Assembly (NCBI GenBank): GCA_023435545.1
Contig: JAEYRQ010000386.1
Location: 1-6,414, forward strand
DNA from: Pseudomonadota bacterium
Lineage (GTDB): Bacteria; Pseudomonadota; Alphaproteobacteria; Rhizobiales; Tepidamorphaceae
Direction of reading: 5' to 3'
Length of the DNA: 6,414 nucleotides
Part shown: in pieces, positions 1 through 6,385 of the stretch
Layout: each line of letters starts with the position of its first letter
Position numbering within the stretch: position 1 is the first letter of the stretch
Program-made: the position numbers and the translations under genes
The notes under the pieces: generated by a model
Seen by the model: the letters and a program-made list of their open reading frames with translations, nothing else
Databases searched by the model: none
What the model was told of the DNA's origin: nothing

Positions 1-2
1 CC

Positions 3-740
3 AAGGCGACCCGCTACTTCCTCGGCGCCAAGGACGGCAAGGTGCCCTACATCATCGGGGTGGCGGGCTCGGTGGCGGTCGGCAAGTCGACCACCGCGCG
101 CGTGCTGCAGGCGCTGCTGACCCGCTGGCCGAACACGCCGAAGGTCGATGTCGTGACCACCGACGGGTTCCTGTTGCCCAACGCGGTTCTCCAGCGCGAG
201 AACCTGATGGAGCGCAAGGGTTTCCCGGAAAGCTACGACATCCCGACGCTGCTCAACTTCCTGTCGCGCATCAAGTCCGGCGAGCGCAATGTCGCCGCCC
301 CGCTCTACTCGCACTTCATCTACGACGTGCTGCCGCCCGACCAGCAGGTGGTCGTCGACCGACCCGACATCCTGATCGTCGAGGGTCTCAACGTACTGCA
401 GACCGGCCGCCCGCCGAAGGATGGCAAGGCGGTGCCGTTCGTCTCGGACTATTTCGACTTCTCGATCTATGTCGACGCGGAGACCGACGAGCTCGAGACC
501 TGGTACGTCGACCGCTTCATGACGTTGCGGCGCACCGCCTTCCGCGATCCCGGCTCGTTCTTCCACCGCTACTCGACGCTGACCGACGAGGAGGCGGTGG
601 AGACGGCGCTGTCGATCTGGCGGCGGATCAACCTGGTGAACCTGGAGGAGAACATCCTCCCCACCCGCCAGCGCGCCGACCTGATTCTCACCAAGGGCGA
701 CCTGCACCGCATCGACGAGGTCTGGCTCAGGCGGCTGTAG
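3..740 (+). CDS. coaA: Pantothenate kinase type I, 5' end missing
   Basis: Cytoplasmic P-loop kinase that phosphorylates pantothenate with ATP, the first and usually rate-setting step of coenzyme A synthesis. The open frame runs in from the left edge: codons before the GTG at 42 already encode family sequence (YFLGAKDGK then [10 protein letters not shown]), so that GTG is internal and the true start is outside the window. Visible motifs are the Walker A loop GSVAVGKS (66-89), [27 protein letters not shown], the Walker B-like stretch [20 protein letters not shown] and the C-terminal [15 protein letters not shown]. Compared with the E. coli enzyme (316 residues), the 245 residues here lack about 73 N-terminal residues. 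The C-terminus is complete, ending in TAG. The gene converges on the adenosine kinase gene. The identification is very secure. Confidence 0.96.
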   Translation, partial: KATRYFLGAKDGKVPYIIGVAGSVAVGKSTTARVLQALLTRWPNTPKVDVVTTDGFLLPNAVLQRENLMERKGFPESYDIPTLLNFLSRIKSGERNVAAPLYSHFIYDVLPPDQQVVVDRPDILIVEGLNVLQTGRPPKDGKAVPFVSDYFDFSIYVDAETDELETWYVDRFMTLRRTAFRDPGSFFHRYSTLTDEEAVETALSIWRRINLVNLEENILPTRQRADLILTKGDLHRIDEVWLRRL

Positions 741-878
741 GGGGCGGAGATCAGGCCATCGGCCGCTTATCCGGGGCCCAGCACCGGTCACGCTTCGCCA
801 GTGTTCGGTGCAGTGTCGCCGGATACGACGGCTCCTGCTCGACGCTGAATGACGTCCCGTTCTCGGCCGTAGACGCTC
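741..878. other. Convergent intergenic gap, no clear gene
   Basis: This is a 138-base gap between the converging ends of coaA and the PfkB-type kinase. It holds small G+C-rich inverted repeats: GGCC-ATC-GGCC at 754-764, and GGCC at 761-764 pairing with GGCC at 775-778. It also has a short imperfect direct repeat starting CAGTGT at 799 and again at 811. No hairpin followed by a T run is present in either direction, so no intrinsic terminator can be called. The stretch around 761-790, read on the - strand, resembles the CCGGATAAG-containing intergenic repeats I recall from alphaproteobacteria, but this is only an impression. Confidence 0.4.
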
Positions 879-1880
879 CTACACCCTCAACCCATTCTGC
901 TCCGCAAGCTCCTTCAGCTCCACCTGCGGACGGGCGCCGATGTGGGAGATCACTTCCGCCGCCGCCAGCGCGCCGAGCCGGGCGCAGTCGGCGGGATCGA
1001 GGCCCCGAGCGTGACCGGTGAGGAACCCGGCGGCGAAGAGATCGCCGGCACCGGTCAGATCGACGATGGTCTCGACCGGGGCGGCGGGAACCTCGACCGT
1101 CGCGCCCGACTTCAGCACCGACGCGCCCTTCTCGCTGCGCGTGACCACCGCGAACCGGCAGTCCTTCGCCAGCGCCGCCGCTGCCGTGCCGAAATCGGCC
1201 GTCTCGTAGAGCGCCTTCAGCTCGGATTCGTTGCCGAACAGGATCGTCACCTTGCCCGACCGGATCAGATCGAGGAATTCGTTGCGGTAGCGGTCGACGC
1301 AGAAGGCGTCCGACAGGCTGAGCGCCACCTCGCGGCCGTTGGCCAGTGCAATCTCCGAGGCGCGCACGAAGGCCTCTTTCGCCTGCGGCGGATCCCACAA
1401 ATAGCCCTCCAGATAGAGGATGCTGGATGACGCGACCGCGTCCTCGTCGACGTCGGCGGGGGTGAGCTGCTGGCTCGCCCCGAGGAAGGTGTTCATGGTC
1501 CGCTCGCCGTCCGGCGTCACCAGGATCAGGCATCGGGCGGTCGCGGGGCCGCTCTCCAGCACCGGCGTGGCATAGGCGACGCCGGCGGCGCGGATGTCGT
1601 GGCCGAACACGGTGCCGAGCCCGTCGGCGGCGACCTTGCCGATGAAGGCGCCGCGCGCACCGAGCGAGGCGACGCCGGCGATGGTGTTGGCCGCGGAGCC
1701 GCCCGAGACCTCGGTGCCCGGCCCCATCGCGCCGTAGAGCCGCTCGGCTTCCGCCTCGTCGATCAGCCGCATCGAGCCCTTGGCGAGGCCTTCACGGACG
1801 AGGAAATCGTCCTGGGCGCGGGCGATCACATCGACGATGGCGTTGCCGATGCCGACGACGTCGTAACGGGGTTCGGGCAT
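879..1880 (-). CDS. Adenosine kinase-like PfkB/ribokinase-family sugar kinase
   Basis: Predicted soluble kinase of the ribokinase fold, most likely phosphorylating adenosine to AMP (purine salvage). It has 333 residues, the usual length. Visible features are the N-terminal strand YDVVGIGNAIVDV (residues 6-18), the substrate-side GGSAANT (60-66), an NESE motif (217-220) like the family's N-x-x-E, and the PfkB signature DLTGAGD (274-280), whose final Asp280 is the expected catalytic base. LSDAFCVDRYR (189-199) and ISHIGARPQV (311-320) are typical of alphaproteobacterial members annotated as adenosine kinase. The ATG at 1880 is preceded by GAGGA about 11 bases upstream, slightly far, but the N-terminus fits the family. 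It lies 81 bases downstream of glnT in the same direction, with its own candidate promoter. The kinase family is secure; the exact substrate (adenosine, rather than a related nucleoside or sugar) is inferred. Confidence 0.88.
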   Translation of the reverse strand: MPEPRYDVVGIGNAIVDVIARAQDDFLVREGLAKGSMRLIDEAEAERLYGAMGPGTEVSGGSAANTIAGVASLGARGAFIGKVAADGLGTVFGHDIRAAGVAYATPVLESGPATARCLILVTPDGERTMNTFLGASQQLTPADVDEDAVASSSILYLEGYLWDPPQAKEAFVRASEIALANGREVALSLSDAFCVDRYRNEFLDLIRSGKVTILFGNESELKALYETADFGTAAAALAKDCRFAVVTRSEKGASVLKSGATVEVPAAPVETIVDLTGAGDLFAAGFLTGHARGLDPADCARLGALAAAEVISHIGARPQVELKELAEQNGLRV

Positions 1881-1899
1881 GTAGTTTGGTGTCCTCGTG

Positions 1900-1913
1900 G
1901 CGGGTCGGCCCGC
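1900..1913. repeat. Short perfect inverted repeat at the predicted kinase transcription start
   Basis: GCGGG (1900-1904) and CCCGC (1909-1913) flank a 4-base loop. The repeat lies immediately downstream of the candidate -10 box for the adenosine kinase gene, so it would overlap the transcription start. It could be an operator or a 5' leader hairpin. It is a poor terminator for the glnT operon because no T run follows on the - strand. Confidence 0.35.
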
Positions 1914-1941
1914 ACTATACGGACGCCACCCGCGGCGACAA
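1914..1941 (-). promoter_or_regulatory. Candidate sigma-70 type promoter for the adenosine kinase gene
   Basis: On the - strand, TTGTCG (1941-1936) and TATAGT (1919-1914) are separated by 16 bases. The -10 box matches the consensus at 5 of 6 positions and the -35 box at 4 of 6. The start of transcription would fall near 1907, leaving a leader of about 26 bases that includes the GAGGA ribosome site. This is the only TATA-like box in the 81-base gap. It would let the kinase be expressed independently of the glx-glnT operon, although read-through is also possible since no terminator is seen between them. Confidence 0.45.
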
Positions 1942-1961
1942 CCCCGTGGCCGGACTGAGGA

Positions 1962-3266
1962 CTAGCAGTCGAGCGTCACCTGCCGCTCCCAGTCGGTGAG
2001 GTGGCGACAGTAGGCGTTCCAGTCCTGGTGGCGCAGTTTCGCATAGGACCCGGCGAAGGCCTCGCCGAGACCGCTCTTCAGCACCGCGGACTTCTCGAAG
2101 GCGCGCACCGCGTCGAGCAGGTTGAGCGGTAGCTTTCTCGCACCTTTCGCCTTGTGGCTCTCGGTGTACATGTTGATGTCGAGCCGCTTGCCGGGATCGC
2201 GCCCGTTCTCGATGCCGTCGAGGCCCGCGGCGAGCAGCCCCGCCTGCATCAGGTAGGGATTGGCCGCGCCGTCTGCGAGCCGGAACTCGAAGCGTCCCGC
2301 ATCCGGGATGCGGATCATGTGGGTGCGGTTGTTGCCCGAATAGGTCACCGTGTTCGGCGACCAGGTCGCCCCCGACAGCGTCACCGGCGCGTTGATCCGC
2401 TTGTAGGAGTTCACCGTCGGGTTGGTGATCGCGCACAGGCCTTCCGCCGAATGCATCACCCCGCCGATGAAGTTGTAGGCGAGCTTCGACAGGCCGAGCT
2501 CGCCCTTCGGATCGGAGAAGGCGTTCTTGCCGGTCTTGGTCGACCACAGCGAGACATGGGCATGGCAGCCGGAGCCGGTGAGATTCGAGAACGGCTTCGG
2601 CATGAAGGTCGCGCGCAGGCCGTGCTTCTCGGCGATCGACTTCACCATGAACTTGAAGAAGGCGTGCCGGTCGGCGGTCAGCAGCGCGTCGTCGTACTCC
2701 CAGTTCATCTCGAACTGGCCGTTGCCGTCCTCGTGATCGTTCTGATATGGGCCCCAGCCCATCGCGATCATCGCGTCGCAGATCTCGGCGATCACGTCGT
2801 AGCGCCGCATCAGCGCCTGCTGGTCGTAGCAGGGCTTCACCTGGGTGTCGGCTGCGTCCGAGATGGCGTTGCCGTCCGGCGAGATCAGGAAATACTCGCA
2901 CTCGACCCCGGTCTTCATCTGGTAGCCGGCAGCCTTGGCCCTCGCGACCGTGCGCTTCAGAACGTTACGGGGGTTCTGCTCCACCTCGGCGCCGTCCATG
3001 ACCAGATCGGAAGCGAGCCATGCCACCTCCGGCTTCCAGGGGAGCTGGATCAGGCTCGCCGGATCGGGCATCGCCAGCATGTCCGAATCCGCCGGGGTCA
3101 TGTCGAGCCATGTGGCGAAGCCTGCGAATCCGGCGCCGGCCTTGGCGACATCATCGATGGCGGTCGCCGGCACCAGCTTGGCGCGCATGGTGCCGAACAG
3201 ATCGAGGAAGGAGATCAGGAAGTACTTGATCCCCTGCTTCTTGGCGATGTCGCCGAGTGACGGCAT
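1962..3266 (-). CDS. glnT: Glutamine-synthetase-like ligase: GlnT (type III glutamate-ammonia ligase) or gamma-glutamylmethylamide synthetase (GmaS)
   Basis: ATP-dependent ligase joining an amine to the gamma-carboxyl of glutamate. The amine is ammonia if it acts as GlnT, or methylamine if it acts as GmaS. The 434 residues match the GlnT/GmaS length and are shorter than classical GSI. Glutamine synthetase landmarks are in order: metal-binding ECE (122-124), HEDGNGQFE (178-186), GSGCHAHVSLW (231-241) with the catalytic-region histidines, NSYKRI (286-291), NNRTHMIRIP (312-321), RFEFRLADGAANPYL (325-339). NMYTE (365-369) places Tyr367 where GSI has its adenylylated tyrosine within NLYDL. The ATG at 3266 has a strong GAGGGGG site 6 bases upstream. 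It is the last gene of the glxBCD set, 41 bases after glxD. That context fits both rhizobial glxBCD-glnT and mgsABC-gmaS of methylamine metabolism, and sequence inspection alone does not choose between them. Confidence 0.9.
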   Translation of the reverse strand: MPSLGDIAKKQGIKYFLISFLDLFGTMRAKLVPATAIDDVAKAGAGFAGFATWLDMTPADSDMLAMPDPASLIQLPWKPEVAWLASDLVMDGAEVEQNPRNVLKRTVARAKAAGYQMKTGVECEYFLISPDGNAISDAADTQVKPCYDQQALMRRYDVIAEICDAMIAMGWGPYQNDHEDGNGQFEMNWEYDDALLTADRHAFFKFMVKSIAEKHGLRATFMPKPFSNLTGSGCHAHVSLWSTKTGKNAFSDPKGELGLSKLAYNFIGGVMHSAEGLCAITNPTVNSYKRINAPVTLSGATWSPNTVTYSGNNRTHMIRIPDAGRFEFRLADGAANPYLMQAGLLAAGLDGIENGRDPGKRLDINMYTESHKAKGARKLPLNLLDAVRAFEKSAVLKSGLGEAFAGSYAKLRHQDWNAYCRHLTDWERQVTLDC

Positions 3267-3272
3267 GGAAGT

Positions 3273-3298
3273 CCCCCTCTTGCGGCCCCGATCGGCCG
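3273..3298 (-). promoter_or_regulatory. Ribosome site and small hairpin ahead of glnT
   Basis: The 41-base spacer between glxD and glnT contains GAGGGGG (3279-3273), a strong Shine-Dalgarno site 6 bases before the glnT ATG. Just ahead of it is an inverted repeat, CGGCC at 3283-3287 with GGCCG at 3294-3298, loop of 6, centred on the palindrome CCGATCGG. With no T run it is unlikely to terminate transcription. It may give glnT translation that does not depend on the broken gene in front of it. Confidence 0.4.
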
Positions 3299-3307
3299 GA
3301 CGTCAGT

Positions 3308-4641
3308 CTATTTGTCGTTCAGTCCCGGAATCCAGCTCGTGCCGGCGAGCGGCACGCGCGCCATCGCGGCGGCCTCGACGCTGAGCGCCACCAGATCCTC
3401 GGGCTCCAGGTTGTGGACATGGCTCTTGCCGCAGGCCCGCGCGATGGTCTGGCACTCCAGCGTCAGCACAGCGAGATAATTGGCGAGACGCGGCCGGCCT
3501 TCACCGGATCGAGCCGTTTCGCAAGGTCGGGATCCTGCGTGGTGATGCCGGCGGGATCGCGGCCCTCGTGCCAATCGTCATAGGCGCCGGCGGCGGTGCC
3601 GAGCTCGCGGTATTCGGCCTCGAGCTTCGGATCGTTGTCGCCGAGCGCGATCAGCGCCGCGGTGCCGATCGACACCGCGTCCGCCCCTAGCGCCAGCGCC
3701 TTGGCGACGTCGGCGCCATTGCGGATACCGCCGGAGACGATCAGCTGGACCTTCCGGTGCATCCCCAGATCCTGCAGTGCCCTCACGGCTTCCGGGATGG
3801 CGGCGAGGATCGGGATGCCGACATGCTCGATGAACACCTCCTGTGTCGCCGCCGTGCCCCCCTGCATGCCGTCGAGCACCACCACGTCGGCGCCGGACTT
3901 CACCGCCAGCGCGGTGTCGTAATAGGGCCGCGACGCGCCGACCTTGACGTAGATCGGCTTCTCCCAGTCGGTGATCTCGCGCAGCTCCTGGATCTTGATC
4001 TCCATGTCGTCCGGCCCGGTCCAGTCCGGATGCCGGCAGGCGGAGCGCTGGTCGATCCCCATCGGCAGGGTGCGCATCTCGGCGACGCGCTCGGAGATCT
4101 TCTGGCCGAGCAGCATGCCGCCGCCGCCGGGCTTGGCGCCCTGGCCGACGACGATTTCGATGGCGTCTGCCTTCCTGAGATCGTCCGGATTCATGCCGTA
4201 GCGAGACGGCAGGTACTGGTAGACCAGCGTCTTCGACTGGCCCCGCTCCTCCTGCGTCATGCCGCCGTCTCCGGTCGTCGTCGAGGTGCCGGCGATCGAG
4301 GCGCCGCGCCCGAGCGCCTCCTTGGCCTGCGCCGACAGCGAGCCGAAGCTCATGCCGGCAATCGTGATCGGGATCTTCAGCTCGATCGGCTTCTTCGCGA
4401 AGCGGCTGCCGAGCACCACGTCGGTGCCGCACCTCTCGCGGTAGCCCTCCAGCGGATAGCGGCTGATCGAGGCTCCGAGGAACAAGAGGTCGTCGAAATG
4501 CGGCACGCGCCGCTTCGACCCGCCGCCGCGGATGTCGTAGAGGCCGGTGGCGGCCGCCCGCTGGATCTCGGAGATGGTGTACTGGTCGAAGGTCGCCGAC
4601 TGGCGCGGCACGGTGCGGGGAATGTCGGGGCGGGTGTCCAT
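3308..4641 (-). CDS. glxD: FMN-binding glutamate-synthase-like protein GlxD / MgsC, interrupted by a one-base frameshift
   Basis: Homologue of the central FMN/(beta-alpha)8 domain of the glutamate synthase large subunit, the catalytic subunit of GlxBCD or of N-methylglutamate synthase MgsABC. From the ATG at 4641 the frame reads 392 residues and stops at 3463. Visible motifs are ITIAGMSFGSLSAQAKEAL (92-110), TTTGDGGM (121-128), GQGAKPGGGGMLLG (166-179), YVKVGA (231-236), VLDGMQGGTAATQ (255-267) and the phosphate-binding IVSGGIRNGADVAKALALGAD (301-321). After Arg384 the family's C-terminus is lost in this frame but continues intact in the next one: RLANYLAVLTLECQTIARACG through WIPGLNDK, 60 residues, stopping at 3308. 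Restoring one base gives 444 residues, the normal size. The start is 8 bases after glxC, with GAGAG about 5 bases upstream. Either a real mutation or a sequencing/assembly error; if real, the protein loses its last 60 residues and is probably inactive. Confidence 0.9.
3484..3496 (-). other. Frameshift site in glxD
   Basis: The upstream frame reads D-P-V-K-A-G-R and then runs out of family sequence (V-S-P-I-I-S-L-C, stop). The other frame enters family sequence at R-L-A-N-Y-L, starting with the codon at 3490-3488. The break therefore lies around 3488-3495, in the G+C-rich run GGCCGGCCGCG on the - strand. Adding one base there (for example, to read GGCCGCCGTCTC) restores a continuous 445-codon frame including the stop. 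No homopolymer or known slippery heptamer is visible, so programmed frameshifting is not supported. Confidence 0.85.
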
Positions 4642-4649
4642 CAGGTCTC

Positions 4650-5339
4650 TCAGTAGGCGTCCACGTTGTCGACGTGGAAGTTGTAGAGCCGCCGGGCCGA
4701 GCCGTAGCGGCTGAACTCGGCGACATCGACCTCCCCGCCGATCCCGGCCGCGTCGAGCTTCGATCTCAGCTTCGCCCTGTGGTGGTCGGTCATCTCTTTC
4801 TCGATGCAGTCGGCGCCGAGGCTCTTCGGGGTGCCCCGCACATAGAGGCGCGCCTCGTAGATCGAATCGCCCAGCGCCTCGCCGGTGTCGCCGAGCACGA
4901 CCAGGCTGCCGGCCTGCGCCATGAACGCCGACATGTGCCCGACCGAGCCCTTCACCACGATGTCGACGCCCTTCATCGAGATGCCGCAGCGCGCCCCGGC
5001 ATTGCCGCCGATGACGATCAGCCCGCCATGCGCGGTGGCGCCGGCCGACTGGCTGGCGTCGCCTGAGACCCGGACTTCCCCCGACATCATGTTCTCGGCG
5101 AGCCCCACCCCGGCATTGCCCTCGATCAGCACCGTCGCCTGCTTGTTCATGCCGGCGCAGTAGTAGCCGACATGGCCGTCGATCTCGACGGTGACCGGGA
5201 GGTCGAGGCCGGCGGCGATGGCATGGCCGCCGCGCGGATTGAGGACGCGCCAATGGGTTGTGTTGGTGTCGGGCTTCAGATTGTGCAGCGCCTGATTGAG
5301 GTCGCGGATCGGGCTTTGAGCAAGATCGACGGTCGTCAA
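4650..5339 (-). CDS. glxC: GXGXG beta-helix protein GlxC / MgsB (glutamate synthase C-terminal domain homologue)
   Basis: Stand-alone version of the right-handed beta-helix (GXGXG) domain at the C-terminus of glutamate synthase; in that enzyme it has a structural role between the amidotransferase and FMN domains. The protein has 229 residues, a normal length. Glycine-rich turns recur every 19 residues: G55HVG, G74NAG, G93DAS, G112NAG, G131SVG, G150DTG and G169. The start is a TTG (5339-5337) that overlaps the TGA of glxB by 4 bases (TTGA). GGGAG lies 8 bases upstream inside the end of glxB, and the first residues MTTVDLAQSPIRDLNQAL match the family N-terminus, with no ATG or GTG nearby that would do. 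The overlap suggests translational coupling to glxB. Identification is secure; substrate specificity lies with the partner subunits. Confidence 0.92.
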   Translation of the reverse strand: MTTVDLAQSPIRDLNQALHNLKPDTNTTHWRVLNPRGGHAIAAGLDLPVTVEIDGHVGYYCAGMNKQATVLIEGNAGVGLAENMMSGEVRVSGDASQSAGATAHGGLIVIGGNAGARCGISMKGVDIVVKGSVGHMSAFMAQAGSLVVLGDTGEALGDSIYEARLYVRGTPKSLGADCIEKEMTDHHRAKLRSKLDAAGIGGEVDVAEFSRYGSARRLYNFHVDNVDAY

Positions 5340-6235
5340 GCGCTGCGCTCCCAGAAATAGGCCCTGGCCGGCTCCGGCTCGAACACGTGCGCCGCGTCGA
5401 TGCCGGGCAGGGCGGCGAGTGCCCGGAATTCCGAGCCGAACGCGACATAGGCATCGGTCTCGGCCATCACCGCCGGCTTGCAGGCGATTGGATCGCGCAG
5501 CACCCCGAAGCCCCCCTCGGTGCCGACCACGAAGGTGTAGAAGCCGTCGAGGTCGTCGAGTGCGCCCTCCAGCGCCTCGCCGAGACCGGCCCCCTCGCGC
5601 ATCCGCCAGCTGAGATAGCCGGCGGCGACCTCAGTGTCGTTCTCGGTCTCGAAGCCGAGCCCTTCGCGGCGAAGCACCCGGCGCACCAGGTTGTGGTTCG
5701 ACAGCGAGCCGTTGTGCACCAGGCACTGGTCGGCGCCGGTGGAGAAGGGATGCGCGCCGTCGGTGGTGACCGCCGATTCCGTCGCCATCCGGGTATGGCC
5801 GATGGCGTGCGTCCCGGTCATCGCGGCGAGGCCGAAGCGGTCGGCGCCCCGATCCGGGCGGGCGCCCTCCTTGTAGATCTCGATGCGGCTGCCGAAGGAG
5901 ACGACGTCGATCTCCGGATGCCGCTCGGCGAGCTTGCGGCGAACATCCTCGAGCGTGGCCGCCGGCACCGTCAGCACTGCGTGGCTGTCACGCACCGCGA
6001 GCGCCTCGTCGGCCATCGCCTCGCCCATCGCCGAGGCGGCGACGACGGCGAAATCGGTGCCCGCCGGCCCGCGCAGCGTCAGCTTCACGTGGCCCGGCGC
6101 GCCCGCCCCGTAGACCGCGAAGCCGGCGCTGTCCGGGCCACGGTCGCACATGGTCGCGAGCATTGCCGCCGTCATCGCCCCGAGTTCCGGCTCGAGGCGC
6201 CTGTCCTTCAGGAACAGCCCGACGATTCCGCACAT
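5336..6235 (-). CDS. glxB: Class II glutamine amidotransferase GlxB / MgsA
   Basis: Ntn-type amidotransferase that hydrolyses the side-chain amide of glutamine, or in the N-methylglutamate pathway transfers methylamine from gamma-glutamylmethylamide, and passes the nitrogen to the GlxC/GlxD partners. It has 299 residues, the family's usual length. Cys2, directly after the initiator Met (MCGIVGLF), is the expected N-terminal nucleophile, which also fixes the start. Further landmarks are RGPDSAG (32-38), HTRMAT (147-152, the counterpart of HTRWAT), HNGSLSNHN (174-182, glutamine-binding and oxyanion loop) and NDTE (199-202). An insert of about 90 residues between RGPDSAG and HTRMAT sets this branch apart from GlmS/PurF-type domains. 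The ATG at 6235 has GGAAGGGG 7 bases upstream. It is the first gene of the four-gene operon. Confidence 0.93.
   Translation of the reverse strand: MCGIVGLFLKDRRLEPELGAMTAAMLATMCDRGPDSAGFAVYGAGAPGHVKLTLRGPAGTDFAVVAASAMGEAMADEALAVRDSHAVLTVPAATLEDVRRKLAERHPEIDVVSFGSRIEIYKEGARPDRGADRFGLAAMTGTHAIGHTRMATESAVTTDGAHPFSTGADQCLVHNGSLSNHNLVRRVLRREGLGFETENDTEVAAGYLSWRMREGAGLGEALEGALDDLDGFYTFVVGTEGGFGVLRDPIACKPAVMAETDAYVAFGSEFRALAALPGIDAAHVFEPEPARAYFWERSA
5348..5352 (-). promoter_or_regulatory. Ribosome binding site supporting the TTG start of glxC
   Basis: GGGAG (5352-5348) lies within the last codons of glxB, 8 bases before the TTG. Its spacing, together with the TTGA stop/start overlap, is the reason for accepting a rare TTG start rather than an internal ATG. 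Confidence 0.6.
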
Positions 6236-6308
6236 GGCGGCACCCCTTCCGATCAGCGAGACAAGGTCTGCTCACAGGAACAGCACACACGGGAAAGCGT
6301 CAATCTGA

Positions 6309-6334
6309 GGAAATGCAGTTTCCTTGCAGGAAAC
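6309..6334. promoter_or_regulatory. Triple half-site array, candidate operator
   Basis: Three copies of the same 5-mer in alternating orientation start exactly 10 bases apart: GGAAA at 6309-6313, TTTCC at 6319-6323 and GGAAA at 6329-6333. The outer pair forms a perfect inverted repeat, GTTTCC-TTGCA-GGAAAC (6318-6334). The spacers TGCAG and TTGCA share TGCA. A further GGAAA lies at 6292-6296, closer to the gene. The array is about 75-100 bases upstream of the glxB start, beyond the candidate -35, a normal place for an activator. No regulator is identified. Confidence 0.5.
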
Positions 6335-6362
6335 CACCGGGCAGCCTCGCCTCCCCTCCAAC

Positions 6363-6385
6363 ATGTCCGGGCTTGACCCGGGTAT
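6363..6385. repeat. Palindromic intergenic repeat, alphaproteobacterial CCGGGCTTGACCCGG type
   Basis: CCGGG (6367-6371) and CCCGG (6377-6381) enclose the loop CTTGA. Allowing two G-U pairs, the RNA stem extends to 6363-6385. On the - strand the core reads CCGGGTCAAGCCCGG next to ATGGATAC, which resembles a dispersed repeat that I recall as abundant between genes in many alphaproteobacterial genomes. It could also serve as a bidirectional transcription end for a gene outside the window. The copy number cannot be judged here. Confidence 0.5.

Noticed and set aside
42..44. GTG at 42 as the start of coaA
   Set aside because: Upstream in-frame codons encode conserved pantothenate kinase sequence and no stop occurs before the edge, so the gene is cut by the window.
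751..1533. - strand open frame of 260 codons overlapping the adenosine kinase gene and the convergent gap
   Set aside because: Arg/Gly-rich out-of-frame reading of the kinase gene. Only its last residues extend into the gap, and they match no family I know.
2154..3260. Long + strand open frame (368 codons) opposite glnT
   Set aside because: Mirror of glnT codon bias; no recognisable motif, while the - strand shows all glutamine synthetase landmarks.
3284..3297. Intrinsic terminator between glxD and glnT
   Set aside because: The hairpin is short and is followed by the purine-rich ribosome site, not by a T run.
3463..3500. Programmed ribosomal frameshift in glxD
   Set aside because: No slippery heptamer, poly-A/T run or internal Shine-Dalgarno-like stimulator is evident at the junction; a one-base deletion or data error is simpler.
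3757..4656. Long + strand open frame (299 codons) opposite glxD
   Set aside because: Antisense shadow of a clear FMN-domain gene, rich in Arg, Ala and His with no family features.
4642..5454. Extension of the glxD frame upstream of 4641, giving a 663-residue protein
   Set aside because: The extra N-terminal part is an out-of-frame reading of glxC and is Arg-rich without motifs. Family N-termini begin at the MDTRPDIP start at 4641.
6314..6331. Sigma-54 type -24/-12 promoter for the nitrogen-related operon
   Set aside because: On the - strand two GC dinucleotides are 11 bases apart as required, and TGCA recurs at the -12 position, but the essential GG of the -24 box is replaced by TG and the next base to the left also mismatches. 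The similarity is better explained by the half-site array.
5387..6376. Long + strand open frame (329 codons) opposite glxB
   Set aside because: Low-complexity Arg/Ala/Gly/His-rich translation typical of the antisense of a G+C-rich gene; it lies fully over the well-supported glxB and shows no domain motif.
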